A stretch of 5,107 bases of DNA from Treponema sp. (GTDB taxonomy: Bacteria > Spirochaetota > Spirochaetia > Treponematales > Treponemataceae): contig JAILNT010000315.1 in NCBI GenBank assembly GCA_024691265.1, positions 1-5,107 of the forward strand, written 5' to 3'. The position numbers and the translations under genes were made by a program. This document shows positions 1 to 5,107 of the stretch, in pieces. Position 1 is the first letter of the stretch. Each line of letters begins with the position of its first letter. The notes beneath the pieces were generated by a model, which saw only the letters and a list, made by a program, of their open reading frames with translations, did no database searches and was not told where the DNA came from.

Positions 1-84
1 TAAGATTCCTTTATTTTTTATAATTTGGTGTAATATAGTTATTTAATTATATTACACCAAATTATAAAAAATAAAGGAATCTTA
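1..84. repeat. Near-perfect 84-base palindrome behind tex, possible terminator
   Basis: Bases 1-37 are exactly reverse-complementary to 48-84, giving a 37-bp stem with no mismatch and a 10-base centre (38-47). In the centre, 39-41 can also pair with 44-46 in DNA, so almost the whole element is symmetric. The arms are very AT-rich, with only six G/C positions each. The right end lies two bases from the tex stop codon (87-89, minus strand), so tex mRNA would end in this hairpin. That position suggests a terminator or a 3'-end stabilising structure, possibly bidirectional. The stem is much longer and poorer in GC than a normal intrinsic terminator, and any U-tract for tex would lie left of base 1, out of sight. 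The repeat may continue leftwards beyond the window. A small mobile or dispersed repeat is an alternative. Confidence 0.85.
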
Positions 85-86
85 AA

Positions 87-2405
87 CTACTTTTTCAAAA
101 GCATTGCAAAAGGATTATAAGTAGAACCGTCATCATTACCATTATAACTCTTATTGTTATTAGTTGGCTTACGATTAGCTTTCTTTACAACAACAACCTT
201 TTTAGGACTTTTAGAAGAAGATGAAGACTTAGAAACAGCATTAGATTTTAGAGAAAGACTAATTCTTTTTCTATCTGTATCCAAATCAATAATAGTAAAT
301 TCTTTTACATCACCTACTTTTATAATATCCATAGGATCTGAAACATAGCTGTCACTAAGCTCACTAATATGAATAAGAGCAGTTTCATGAAGACCAATAT
401 CAACAAAGGCACCAAAATCAACAACATTCTTGATTTTTCCAGTAACCTTCATACCGACAGTTAAATCTTCAAAGTTAACAACACCCTTCTGCATAATAGG
501 AGCAGGATAGCCATCACGAGGGTCACGATTAGGCTTTCCAAGTTCTTCAATAATATCATTCAAAGTTGTGTCGCCAAGCTTATACTTTTCTTCAAGCTCT
601 TTCTTGAACTCATTTGTAATCTTCTCATTATTTTGAACAAGAGGAAGAATCTCCCGTGCAGCCTTATAATTTTCAGGGTGAACCCAAGTATTATCCAAAG
701 GGTCGGAACTTTCAGGAATCTTAAGGAAGCCTGCACACTGTTCAAAAGTCTTTGCACCAAGACCTGAAACTTTTTTCAAATCTTCACGGCTTGTAATCTT
801 TCCGTTTTGGTCACGATAAGCAACAATCTTTTTTGCAAGGCTTGAACTTACACCAGAAACATATTTCAAAAGAGAAGCACTAGCCGTATTTAGATTTACA
901 CCAACCTGGTTAACAACACTTTCTACAACTTCGTCCAATTTATCAGAAAGTTTCTTTTGATTTACATCATGCTGATAAAGCCCAACACCAATAGCTTTAG
1001 GGTCAATCTTAACAAGTTCTGCTAATGGATCTTGAAGTCTTCTTCCCATACTGATTGCACCCCTTATTGTCAAATCCAAATCAGGGAATTCTTCTCTTGC
1101 AATATCACTTGCAGAATAAACAGAAGCACCGCTTTCATCTACAACGGTATAGCGTACATCAGGATAATTTTCGCTAATAACTTTTGAAACAATAGCTTGA
1201 ACTTCAGGACTTCCTGTTCCATTACCAACAGCAACAACCTGAATATTCCACTTAGCTATTGCAGCCTTTATTGCATTATAAGAGCCATCAGGGTCAGCAA
1301 CCTGTTTTATAAGGAAATAACCAAGATATTTACCTGTTTCATCTAAAGCTGCACACTTTGTTCCTGTTCTAATACCAGGGTCAACACCTAATACACGACT
1401 ACCTTTAATCGGCTGTGTCATAAGAAGATTCTTAAGATTTTCACTAAAAATACTAATACCATGAGCATCAGCATCATCAGCTTCATCACTTCGGATTTCA
1501 CGAAGAACAGCAGGAGAAAGAAGACGAACAACACCATCTTCTATAGCTTCTGCATAATACTTATTCTTCAAAGAAACATTCGATTTTAATAAATCAACTG
1601 CATCATCAACATTTACATCAATCGAAACATCAAGAGCACCTTCTCTTTCACCACGATTAATAGCAAGAATACGATGAGCTTTTACCTGATTCAAAGGCTC
1701 ACTAAAATCCCAATACATCTTATAAACAGAAGTCTTTTCAGCAGTTTCTGCATCTTGTCCATCAGGAACAATACCCTTTGTAGTAATCGTACCGGTAGAC
1801 ATATATTGAGAATGAACTTTTTCACGATTTTCAGGATTCTGAGCAGTACGTTCTGCAATAATATCTTCTGCACCCTTAATAGCATCTGCAACTGTTTCAA
1901 CAGAAAGCTCTGGATTTTCACTATTAACCTTTACAAATTCCTTTGCTTTTGCCTCAAATTCTGCATCTGTCATAGAAAGCATATCATCAGCTAAAGGTTC
2001 AAGACCTTTTTCAGCAGCAAGCATACCACGAGTTTTCTTCTTTTTCTTAAATGGAGCCCACAAATCTTCAAGTTCTGTAAGAGTTTTTGCTGCCATTACA
2101 GCATTAAAAAGATTCTCTGTAAGTTTTCCCTGAGCAAATACACCACGAACAATTTCCAATCTTCTATCTTCAAGATTCTTATAAGACTTGAAAAGGTTGT
2201 CACAATCGCGAACCTGAACTTCGTCTAAAGAACCATGTTTTTCTTTACGATAGCGAGCAATAAAAGGAATAGTACATCCTTCTTCCACAAGGGAAATAAC
2301 TGCACTAACCTGAGGAACACGGATTTTCAATTCTTCCGCAATTTTTTTCATTATATCGACTTCATTAACTTTTAGAGCGTCGATGTTTTCCTGTGTAAAT
2401 TCCAT
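87..2405 (-). CDS. tex: Tex/YhgF-family RNA-binding transcription accessory protein
   Basis: This 772-residue protein matches the usual length of the Tex family (about 770-790), which are cytoplasmic nucleic-acid-binding proteins linked to transcription and RNA metabolism. An N-terminal helical region carries the family stretch FIARYRKE (48-55) and a WAPFKKKKK motif (117-124) followed by EKGLEPLA. A YqgF/RNase H-like domain starts near 336 with VLGVDPG (D342) and includes VAVGNGTGSPE (391-401) and VVDESGASVYSAS (421-433). After GRRLQDPLAELVKIDPK come helix-hairpin-helix repeats (about 500-565, VSGLG at 546-550). An S1 domain (about 648-720) contains VDFGAFVDIG and ALIHISELS. The tail (721-772) is Ser/Lys/Asn-rich low complexity. 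The first ATG at 2405 has no Shine-Dalgarno sequence, while a -10-like hexamer lies six bases upstream, so translation may be leaderless. Met19 (2351) is an alternative start, with only a weak GAAG before it. The gene looks intact and the assignment is firm. Confidence 0.97.
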   Translation of the reverse strand: MEFTQENIDALKVNEVDIMKKIAEELKIRVPQVSAVISLVEEGCTIPFIARYRKEKHGSLDEVQVRDCDNLFKSYKNLEDRRLEIVRGVFAQGKLTENLFNAVMAAKTLTELEDLWAPFKKKKKTRGMLAAEKGLEPLADDMLSMTDAEFEAKAKEFVKVNSENPELSVETVADAIKGAEDIIAERTAQNPENREKVHSQYMSTGTITTKGIVPDGQDAETAEKTSVYKMYWDFSEPLNQVKAHRILAINRGEREGALDVSIDVNVDDAVDLLKSNVSLKNKYYAEAIEDGVVRLLSPAVLREIRSDEADDADAHGISIFSENLKNLLMTQPIKGSRVLGVDPGIRTGTKCAALDETGKYLGYFLIKQVADPDGSYNAIKAAIAKWNIQVVAVGNGTGSPEVQAIVSKVISENYPDVRYTVVDESGASVYSASDIAREEFPDLDLTIRGAISMGRRLQDPLAELVKIDPKAIGVGLYQHDVNQKKLSDKLDEVVESVVNQVGVNLNTASASLLKYVSGVSSSLAKKIVAYRDQNGKITSREDLKKVSGLGAKTFEQCAGFLKIPESSDPLDNTWVHPENYKAAREILPLVQNNEKITNEFKKELEEKYKLGDTTLNDIIEELGKPNRDPRDGYPAPIMQKGVVNFEDLTVGMKVTGKIKNVVDFGAFVDIGLHETALIHISELSDSYVSDPMDIIKVGDVKEFTIIDLDTDRKRISLSLKSNAVSKSSSSSKSPKKVVVVKKANRKPTNNNKSYNGNDDGSTYNPFAMLLKK

Positions 2406-2411
2406 ACAAAT

Positions 2412-2441
2412 ATTTTAGTGGAAACAAACAAAGAACGTCAA
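2412..2441 (-). promoter_or_regulatory. Probable tex promoter giving a leaderless start
   Basis: On the minus strand TTGACG (2441-2436) is followed after 18 bases by TAAAAT (2417-2412). Each hexamer matches the sigma-70 consensus at five of six positions. Six bases then separate the -10 from the tex ATG, so initiation would fall at or beside the A of the start codon. This agrees with the lack of a Shine-Dalgarno sequence before that ATG. The motif match is seen; its use as a promoter is inferred. Confidence 0.5.
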
Positions 2442-2445
2442 CAAA

Positions 2446-2473
2446 TCTATATGCATGTAACTTTTGTTGTCAA
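2446..2473 (-). promoter_or_regulatory. Alternative upstream tex promoter
   Basis: A perfect -35 hexamer TTGACA (2473-2468, minus strand) is followed after 16 bases by TATAGA (2451-2446), a four-of-six -10. Use of this promoter would give tex a leader of roughly 35 bases that still has no ribosome binding site. Its -35 overlaps the -35 of the divergent lipoprotein promoter on the other strand. The -10 is weaker than in the proximal candidate, so confidence is lower. Confidence 0.3.
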
Positions 2474-2495
2474 AAAGACTTTTTAAGTTTATTAT
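2467..2495 (+). promoter_or_regulatory. Sigma-70-like promoter of the lipoprotein gene
   Basis: TTGTCA (2467-2472) and TATTAT (2490-2495) are separated by 17 bases, and each matches the housekeeping consensus at five of six positions. Initiation would fall near 2502, giving a leader of about 20 bases that contains the AGAGG ribosome binding site. This is the only good promoter I find reading rightwards into the lipoprotein gene. Confidence 0.6.
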
Positions 2496-2510
2496 ACAAA
2501 ATAGCATATC

Positions 2511-2517
2511 GAAGAGG
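2511..2517 (+). promoter_or_regulatory. Ribosome binding site that fixes the lipoprotein start
   Basis: GAAGAGG ends six bases before the ATG at 2524. It favours that ATG over the in-frame TTG at 2464. The TTG would put a 20-residue extension in front of the signal peptide, and it overlaps the promoter. Confidence 0.8.
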
Positions 2518-2523
2518 TTTATT

Positions 2524-3528
2524 ATGAAGAAGCAATTACATTATTTTTCTATTTTGGCATTATCAACAGCCTTATTGCTAACTTCCTGCGGAACAACAAA
2601 AGAAGTTGCAGCTGCCGCAGAGGGAGAACCTGTAGAAGAAGCAAAAGAGGAAGAGAGTAAGGAAGAAACACCTAAGGTTGAAACTACAACAGAAGAAGCT
2701 GAAGCAAACACTTCTAATACAGAAAGTAAAGGTGTAAAAAAAGATATTGATTATTCAACAGGAACATTTAGTGCAGACGGAGGTCCTAAAAAGACTAATG
2801 ATGGAGGCTCTTCTACTGTAGGAGGGCAGCGTGAACTTGTTCCAACAGGAAAAGTTGAAGAAGAACAAAAACCTATTAATAAAGCTGCAGAAAAAGGCTT
2901 CAAAATAGACGAGCACATGAAAGAACTTCCTGAAGATGAACAGATAAAGGAAGATGAAATAAAATTATTTTCTACAGAATGGGCAGAAGAATCTTATAAT
3001 GATCCACTAAAATGCGGATATTTCTACACAACAGATAACCTTGGTGAGTTTAAGATGATACAGGGCGACTTTAGAAAACTCGGAGGCTACGAAAAAAGCA
3101 CAGTAGGCTTTGTATTCGGATACTCAAAACCTAATAAAGGAATGTTAAGCAATTATATTCGTTTTGAAATAAATCCAGCTGGAGAATTTGGTGTATATTC
3201 ATGGACAGAAATTACAGAAAACGGAAAGAAAAAAATGATATATACCGACCTTGTTGAAAAGCAAGCTCAAGATGTCGCATATCTTTATCCTACAGAAACA
3301 GTAAAAAAAGGATATAACAAGCAGAATACTTTGAAAATCCAGAAAGAAAAAGATAATACCTATACTCTTTTCATCAATGGAACAAAGGTTGCAGAAAAGA
3401 TTCCTCCTCTAAAAAATGGAACAGATGGAGTTATGGCATTCTTCTCTGTAGGAAAATCAGACCAGGAAAAATTCCCTGAGAATCCTGTCACTGTTACTTA
3501 TAGAATAAGTGATTCAGAAATAAAATAA
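2524..3528 (+). CDS. Putative envelope lipoprotein with acidic tether and possible beta-sandwich domain
   Basis: I do not recognise a named family. The 334-residue product begins with a lipoprotein signal peptide: MKK, a hydrophobic core, then a lipobox Leu-Thr-Ser-Cys with the lipidated Cys at residue 22. The mature part should be anchored by lipid in the inner or outer membrane. Residues about 27-65 are a Glu/Lys/Thr/Ala-rich acidic stretch, probably a disordered tether. A Gly/Ser-rich segment follows (about 79-101), then another charged linker to about 145. The remaining part (about 146-334) is rich in aromatic and beta-type residues. It ends with a pattern seen in LamG/concanavalin-like sandwiches: NTLKIQKEKDNTYTLFING (268-286), then GVMAFFSVG (302-310) and VTVTYRIS. 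That fold is inferred from the pattern alone; carbohydrate or protein binding is possible but unproven. The gene is divergent from tex with its own promoter and ribosome binding site. No clear terminator follows it. Confidence 0.85.
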   Translation: MKKQLHYFSILALSTALLLTSCGTTKEVAAAAEGEPVEEAKEEESKEETPKVETTTEEAEANTSNTESKGVKKDIDYSTGTFSADGGPKKTNDGGSSTVGGQRELVPTGKVEEEQKPINKAAEKGFKIDEHMKELPEDEQIKEDEIKLFSTEWAEESYNDPLKCGYFYTTDNLGEFKMIQGDFRKLGGYEKSTVGFVFGYSKPNKGMLSNYIRFEINPAGEFGVYSWTEITENGKKKMIYTDLVEKQAQDVAYLYPTETVKKGYNKQNTLKIQKEKDNTYTLFINGTKVAEKIPPLKNGTDGVMAFFSVGKSDQEKFPENPVTVTYRISDSEIK

Positions 3529-3546
3529 AATCATTTTCACTTCTAA

Positions 3547-3607
3547 GGTCGTATAAGCTATTTTTTAATATAAAAAACATATATATTAAAAACATGATTA
3601 TACGACC
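3547..3607. repeat. 61-base imperfect palindrome enclosing the acetyltransferase start codon
   Basis: Two stems share one symmetry axis. Bases 3547-3556 (GGTCGTATAA) pair exactly with 3598-3607, and 3562-3572 pair exactly with 3582-3592 (11 bp, all A/T). A 5 x 5 internal loop (3557-3561 and 3593-3597) separates them, and the apical loop is nine bases. The ATG at 3594-3596 lies in the internal loop, and codons 2-5 form the 3' side of the lower stem. If transcribed from upstream, the structure could control access to the start. As DNA it could be an operator, and it could also help end the lipoprotein transcript, though no U-tract follows it on either side. Pairing is read directly; function is inferred. 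Confidence 0.8.
3582..3587 (+). promoter_or_regulatory. -10-like hexamer six bases before the acetyltransferase ATG
   Basis: TATATT matches the -10 consensus at five of six positions and sits exactly six bases before the ATG at 3594, the same spacing as at tex. I find no -35 match at a normal distance, and the surrounding DNA is almost pure A/T, where such hexamers arise easily. A weaker alternative is TTCACT (3536-3541) with TATTTT (3559-3564), 17 bases apart and four of six at each hexamer. Confidence 0.25.
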
Positions 3608-4139
3608 AGCTTCAAAAAAAGACATAGAAGCCATAATGGCAATTGAAGAACAATCCTTCATTTCAAAAATACAAGAAACAAAAGATACTTTTCTTGAAAG
3701 AATAGAAGCATTTCAAGACGGTTTTTTACTTTTGGAAAATGAAAACACAAATGAAATAGCTGGATATTTTGCCAGTGAACTTTGGGCAGAATATCCAGAA
3801 AATGATAATATCTTTAGATTAGGACATTCAGCCAAAAAAACTCATGATAATAATGGCTCAATTCTTTATATAAGCTCTTTTGCAATTTTACCTGCTTATA
3901 GAAGCAAGGGAACAGGAAAATCATTCTTTAACAGGGCTATAAATAAAATAATAAAAGAAAAAAATATAAAGGCTATAACACTAATTGTAAATACAATATG
4001 GAAAAATGCTATTTCTATCTACGAAGGAAATGGTTTTGAAACAGTAAGGACAATAAAAGATTTTTTTCCTGCTGAAAACGGGAAAGCAACAGATGCTTTA
4101 TATATGAAAAAAGAATTGACAGGGGAAATAAGCAAATGA
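3594..4139 (+). CDS. GNAT-family N-acetyltransferase, RimI-like
   Basis: The 181-residue protein is a complete single-domain GNAT enzyme, expected to move an acetyl group from acetyl-CoA to an amine in the cytoplasm. The substrate cannot be read from the sequence. It begins with the typical MIIRPASKKDIEAI strand-helix unit. Strand beta4 with motif A is LYISSFAILPAYRSKGTG (91-108), whose RSKGTG (103-108) is the pyrophosphate-binding R-x-x-G-x-G/A loop. Motif B follows as N138-A-I-S-I-Y143-EGNGF (138-148); Tyr143 is the usual candidate general acid. The N-terminal half (EEQSF then DGFLLLEN) resembles RimI/AANAT-like bacterial members. The start at 3594 is preferred because it begins exactly at the domain, but it has no Shine-Dalgarno sequence. 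A TATATT hexamer lies six bases before it, and a hairpin covers it. Arg4 uses CGA, whereas every other Arg codon in the gene is AGA or AGG. The stop overlaps the next gene's start as ATGA, so the two are probably translationally coupled. Confidence 0.9.
   Translation: MIIRPASKKDIEAIMAIEEQSFISKIQETKDTFLERIEAFQDGFLLLENENTNEIAGYFASELWAEYPENDNIFRLGHSAKKTHDNNGSILYISSFAILPAYRSKGTGKSFFNRAINKIIKEKNIKAITLIVNTIWKNAISIYEGNGFETVRTIKDFFPAENGKATDALYMKKELTGEISK
4121..4126 (+). promoter_or_regulatory. Ribosome binding site of the glycosylase-like gene
   Basis: AGGGGA lies nine bases before the ATG at 4136, inside the last codons of the acetyltransferase gene. It supports that start and the ATGA overlap between the two genes. 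Confidence 0.75.
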
Positions 4140-4891
4140 ATAAAGAACAATGGGAAGCCTTTTATAATTTCAGAAAAGCATTCAAAGACAAATGTACAGA
4201 ATGGAATAACAAATACAAAGATATATTATTTCCATTACAAAAAGCTGCCTGCAAAAAAGACACACCAGAATATTCTCTTGAAACAGCAGTTGTATATAAC
4301 ACAGCATTTGATGCTATAAATGAAAATGACGAAATAAAATTAATAGTAATTGGAGATAACCCTGGAAAAGATGAACAGCTAGCAAAAAATAACAAGTACC
4401 TTGTAGGGCAAAGCGGAAAAATCGCAGAAGGATTCTTTAAAAGAAATCCTGAATTAAATATAGATTTCCGCAAAAATGCAATCATATTAAATAAAACTCC
4501 AATCCACACTGCAAAAACAAATCATTTGAAAAAACTATCAAAAGAAGGTGGAAAAGAAATAGCAGCTTTAATACTGGAAAGTCAAATTTGGCTTGCTAAA
4601 GAAACTGCAAAATTACATCAAGCATTATATTCCCCTGAATTGTGGCTTGTTGGTTATGCAGAATTAAAAAACAGAGGTATTTTCACTGCATACAGAGATG
4701 AATTAAAGAAAGGCTATGAAAACAAAAATTATTCATGGAAAAAAGTATTTGTATATCAGCATTTTTCCATGAATAGATTTCTAGTAGATTTATCAGCTTA
4801 TAGAGCAATAAATCAGGCTTCATCCTTAAAAGAAAGCCTTGAAATACTAGGAACAAAGCATAAAAACGAAATATTTTTAGACTGTAAATAA
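4136..4891 (+). CDS. Uracil-DNA glycosylase superfamily protein
   Basis: The 251-residue protein shows the three conserved motifs of the uracil-DNA glycosylase fold in order. Motif 1 is VIGDNPGKDE (71-80). Asn75 occupies the third position of the G-x-[DN]-P loop, the water-activating Asp of family 1 UNG (GQDPYH) and the Asn of MUG (GINPG). It is followed by YLVGQSGK (88-95), like the FVGRAG segment of family 4. IILNKTPIHT (116-125) places Asn119 where UNG has its uracil-reading Asn. Motif 2 is QHFSMNR (208-214), with His209 and Ser211 matching the HPS-type loop. LWLVGY (169-174) is the core strand before it. The protein has only three scattered Cys (20, 39, 250), so the 4Fe-4S cluster of family 4 is unlikely. 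Residues 1-60 are a helical, charged extension I cannot assign. Base excision in DNA repair is the likely role, but activity and substrate are inferred. It is the second gene of a coupled pair with the acetyltransferase, and its end overlaps the chemotaxis gene by 15 bases. Confidence 0.8.
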   Translation: MNKEQWEAFYNFRKAFKDKCTEWNNKYKDILFPLQKAACKKDTPEYSLETAVVYNTAFDAINENDEIKLIVIGDNPGKDEQLAKNNKYLVGQSGKIAEGFFKRNPELNIDFRKNAIILNKTPIHTAKTNHLKKLSKEGGKEIAALILESQIWLAKETAKLHQALYSPELWLVGYAELKNRGIFTAYRDELKKGYENKNYSWKKVFVYQHFSMNRFLVDLSAYRAINQASSLKESLEILGTKHKNEIFLDCK

Positions 4892-5107
4892 ATCTATCTG
4901 ATTTCCAATCTCTCCGATGCTCTTATGTACAGAACCAGAAATATCGGAGAGAGAAGAACTTGTTGAATTAATTTCTGCTGCACTATCAGAAATTCTATTC
5001 ATACTATCTTCAATAATAGAAGTTGCATCTCTAAGCTGATTTACCTCTACAAGAATGGCTTTATTACCCATGCCCATTTCTTTTGAAGCAGCTCTAACCT
5101 CACTTGT
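4877..5107 (-). CDS. Methyl-accepting chemotaxis protein, C-terminal fragment (continues past the window)
   Basis: The reading frame enters from the right edge at base 5107 and stops at TAA (4879-4877). It gives the last 76 residues of a larger protein beginning TSEVRAASKEMGMGNKAIL. An internal Met at 5077 is not the true start. The sequence is a long amphipathic helix with heptad-like spacing (SMNRISDSAAEINSTSSSL, then SIGEIGNQIDLF), ending in Phe-Thr-Val. This is the form of the C-terminal end of the cytoplasmic signalling coiled coil of Treponema chemoreceptors, after the CheA/CheW-contacting hairpin tip. The sensory domain, transmembrane helices and signalling tip lie outside the window. 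No CheR/CheB-tethering pentapeptide is present. The gene is convergent with the glycosylase-like gene and overlaps it. Confidence 0.88.
   Translation of the reverse strand, partial: TSEVRAASKEMGMGNKAILVEVNQLRDATSIIEDSMNRISDSAAEINSTSSSLSDISGSVHKSIGEIGNQIDLFTV
4909..4952. repeat. 10-bp inverted repeat inside the chemotaxis gene's 3' end
   Basis: TCTCTCCGAT (4909-4918) is exactly reverse-complementary to 4943-4952, with a 24-base loop. It lies 18 bases after the stop codon of the rightward glycosylase-like gene, so it could form a hairpin at the 3' end of that mRNA. No U-tract follows on either strand, so it is not a standard intrinsic terminator. It also encodes receptor residues (LSDIS and IGEIG), and the match may be a by-product of that coding. 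Confidence 0.4.

Noticed and set aside
1..84. Hairpin telomere of a linear replicon
   Set aside because: Borrelia has such ends, but the other genes fit Treponema-type chromosomal content. A palindrome directly behind tex is better explained as a gene-end structure, repeat or assembly effect.
1674..1994. Open frame on the plus strand opposite tex
   Set aside because: It is a shadow of tex. The product is a Cys/Phe/Ile-rich string with no recognisable domain and no independent signals.
2464..2523. In-frame TTG extension of the lipoprotein gene
   Set aside because: It would place 20 residues ahead of a standard signal peptide, it overlaps the promoter, and the good ribosome binding site points to the ATG at 2524.
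3540..3566. Intrinsic terminator for the lipoprotein gene (weak stem 3540-3545 with 3552-3557, then six T)
   Set aside because: The stem is only five pairs with a mismatch and mostly A/T, and it conflicts with the far stronger 61-base palindrome.
4162..4509. Open frame on the minus strand opposite the glycosylase-like gene
   Set aside because: It is a shadow. The opposite strand has clear conserved motifs, a ribosome binding site and operon context.
4861..4879. TAAAAA / TTTTTA hairpin at the end of the glycosylase-like gene
   Set aside because: It has six A/T pairs with a seven-base loop inside coding sequence, which is expected by chance in such AT-rich DNA.

Overview
The window is low-GC DNA whose genes fit a spirochaete, most likely a host-associated Treponema. 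The best evidence is the partial gene at the right edge. Its product ends like Treponema methyl-accepting chemotaxis proteins, with a GNKAIL-type stretch, SM-x3-I-x2-SAAEIN, a repeated SIGEIG helix and a final Phe-x-Val. The lipoprotein signal peptide, with Ser before the lipobox Cys, also fits. The genus is an inference from protein style, not from any marker RNA.

Layout from left to right: (1) a near-perfect 84-base palindrome with 37-bp arms begins at base 1 and ends two bases after the stop codon of tex. (2) tex runs leftwards (87-2405) and encodes a full-length Tex/YhgF-type RNA-binding transcription accessory protein. (3) A short divergent control region (2406-2523) holds promoters for tex and for the rightward gene. 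(4) A lipoprotein gene (2524-3528) has an acidic low-complexity tether and a probable beta-sandwich C-terminal domain. (5) A 65-base gap carries a 61-base imperfect palindrome that runs into the next gene and holds that gene's start codon in its internal loop. (6) A two-gene unit follows: a GNAT acetyltransferase (3594-4139) overlapping by ATGA a protein of the uracil-DNA glycosylase superfamily (4136-4891). (7) The 3' end of a chemotaxis receptor gene lies on the minus strand (4877-5107) and overlaps the glycosylase-like gene tail to tail by 15 bases.

Functionally the window looks like a set of independent chromosomal genes: RNA/transcription maintenance (tex), an envelope protein, an acetyltransferase coupled to a possible base-excision enzyme, and chemotaxis. 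I see no insertion sequence, phage gene, CRISPR array or RNA gene. The most unusual material is structural. There are two long inverted repeats, one behind tex and one around the acetyltransferase start. tex and the acetyltransferase gene both lack a Shine-Dalgarno sequence and have a -10-like hexamer exactly six bases before the ATG, whereas the other two complete genes have good ribosome binding sites. The glycosylase-like protein keeps the three active-site motifs of its fold in a combination I cannot assign to a named family.
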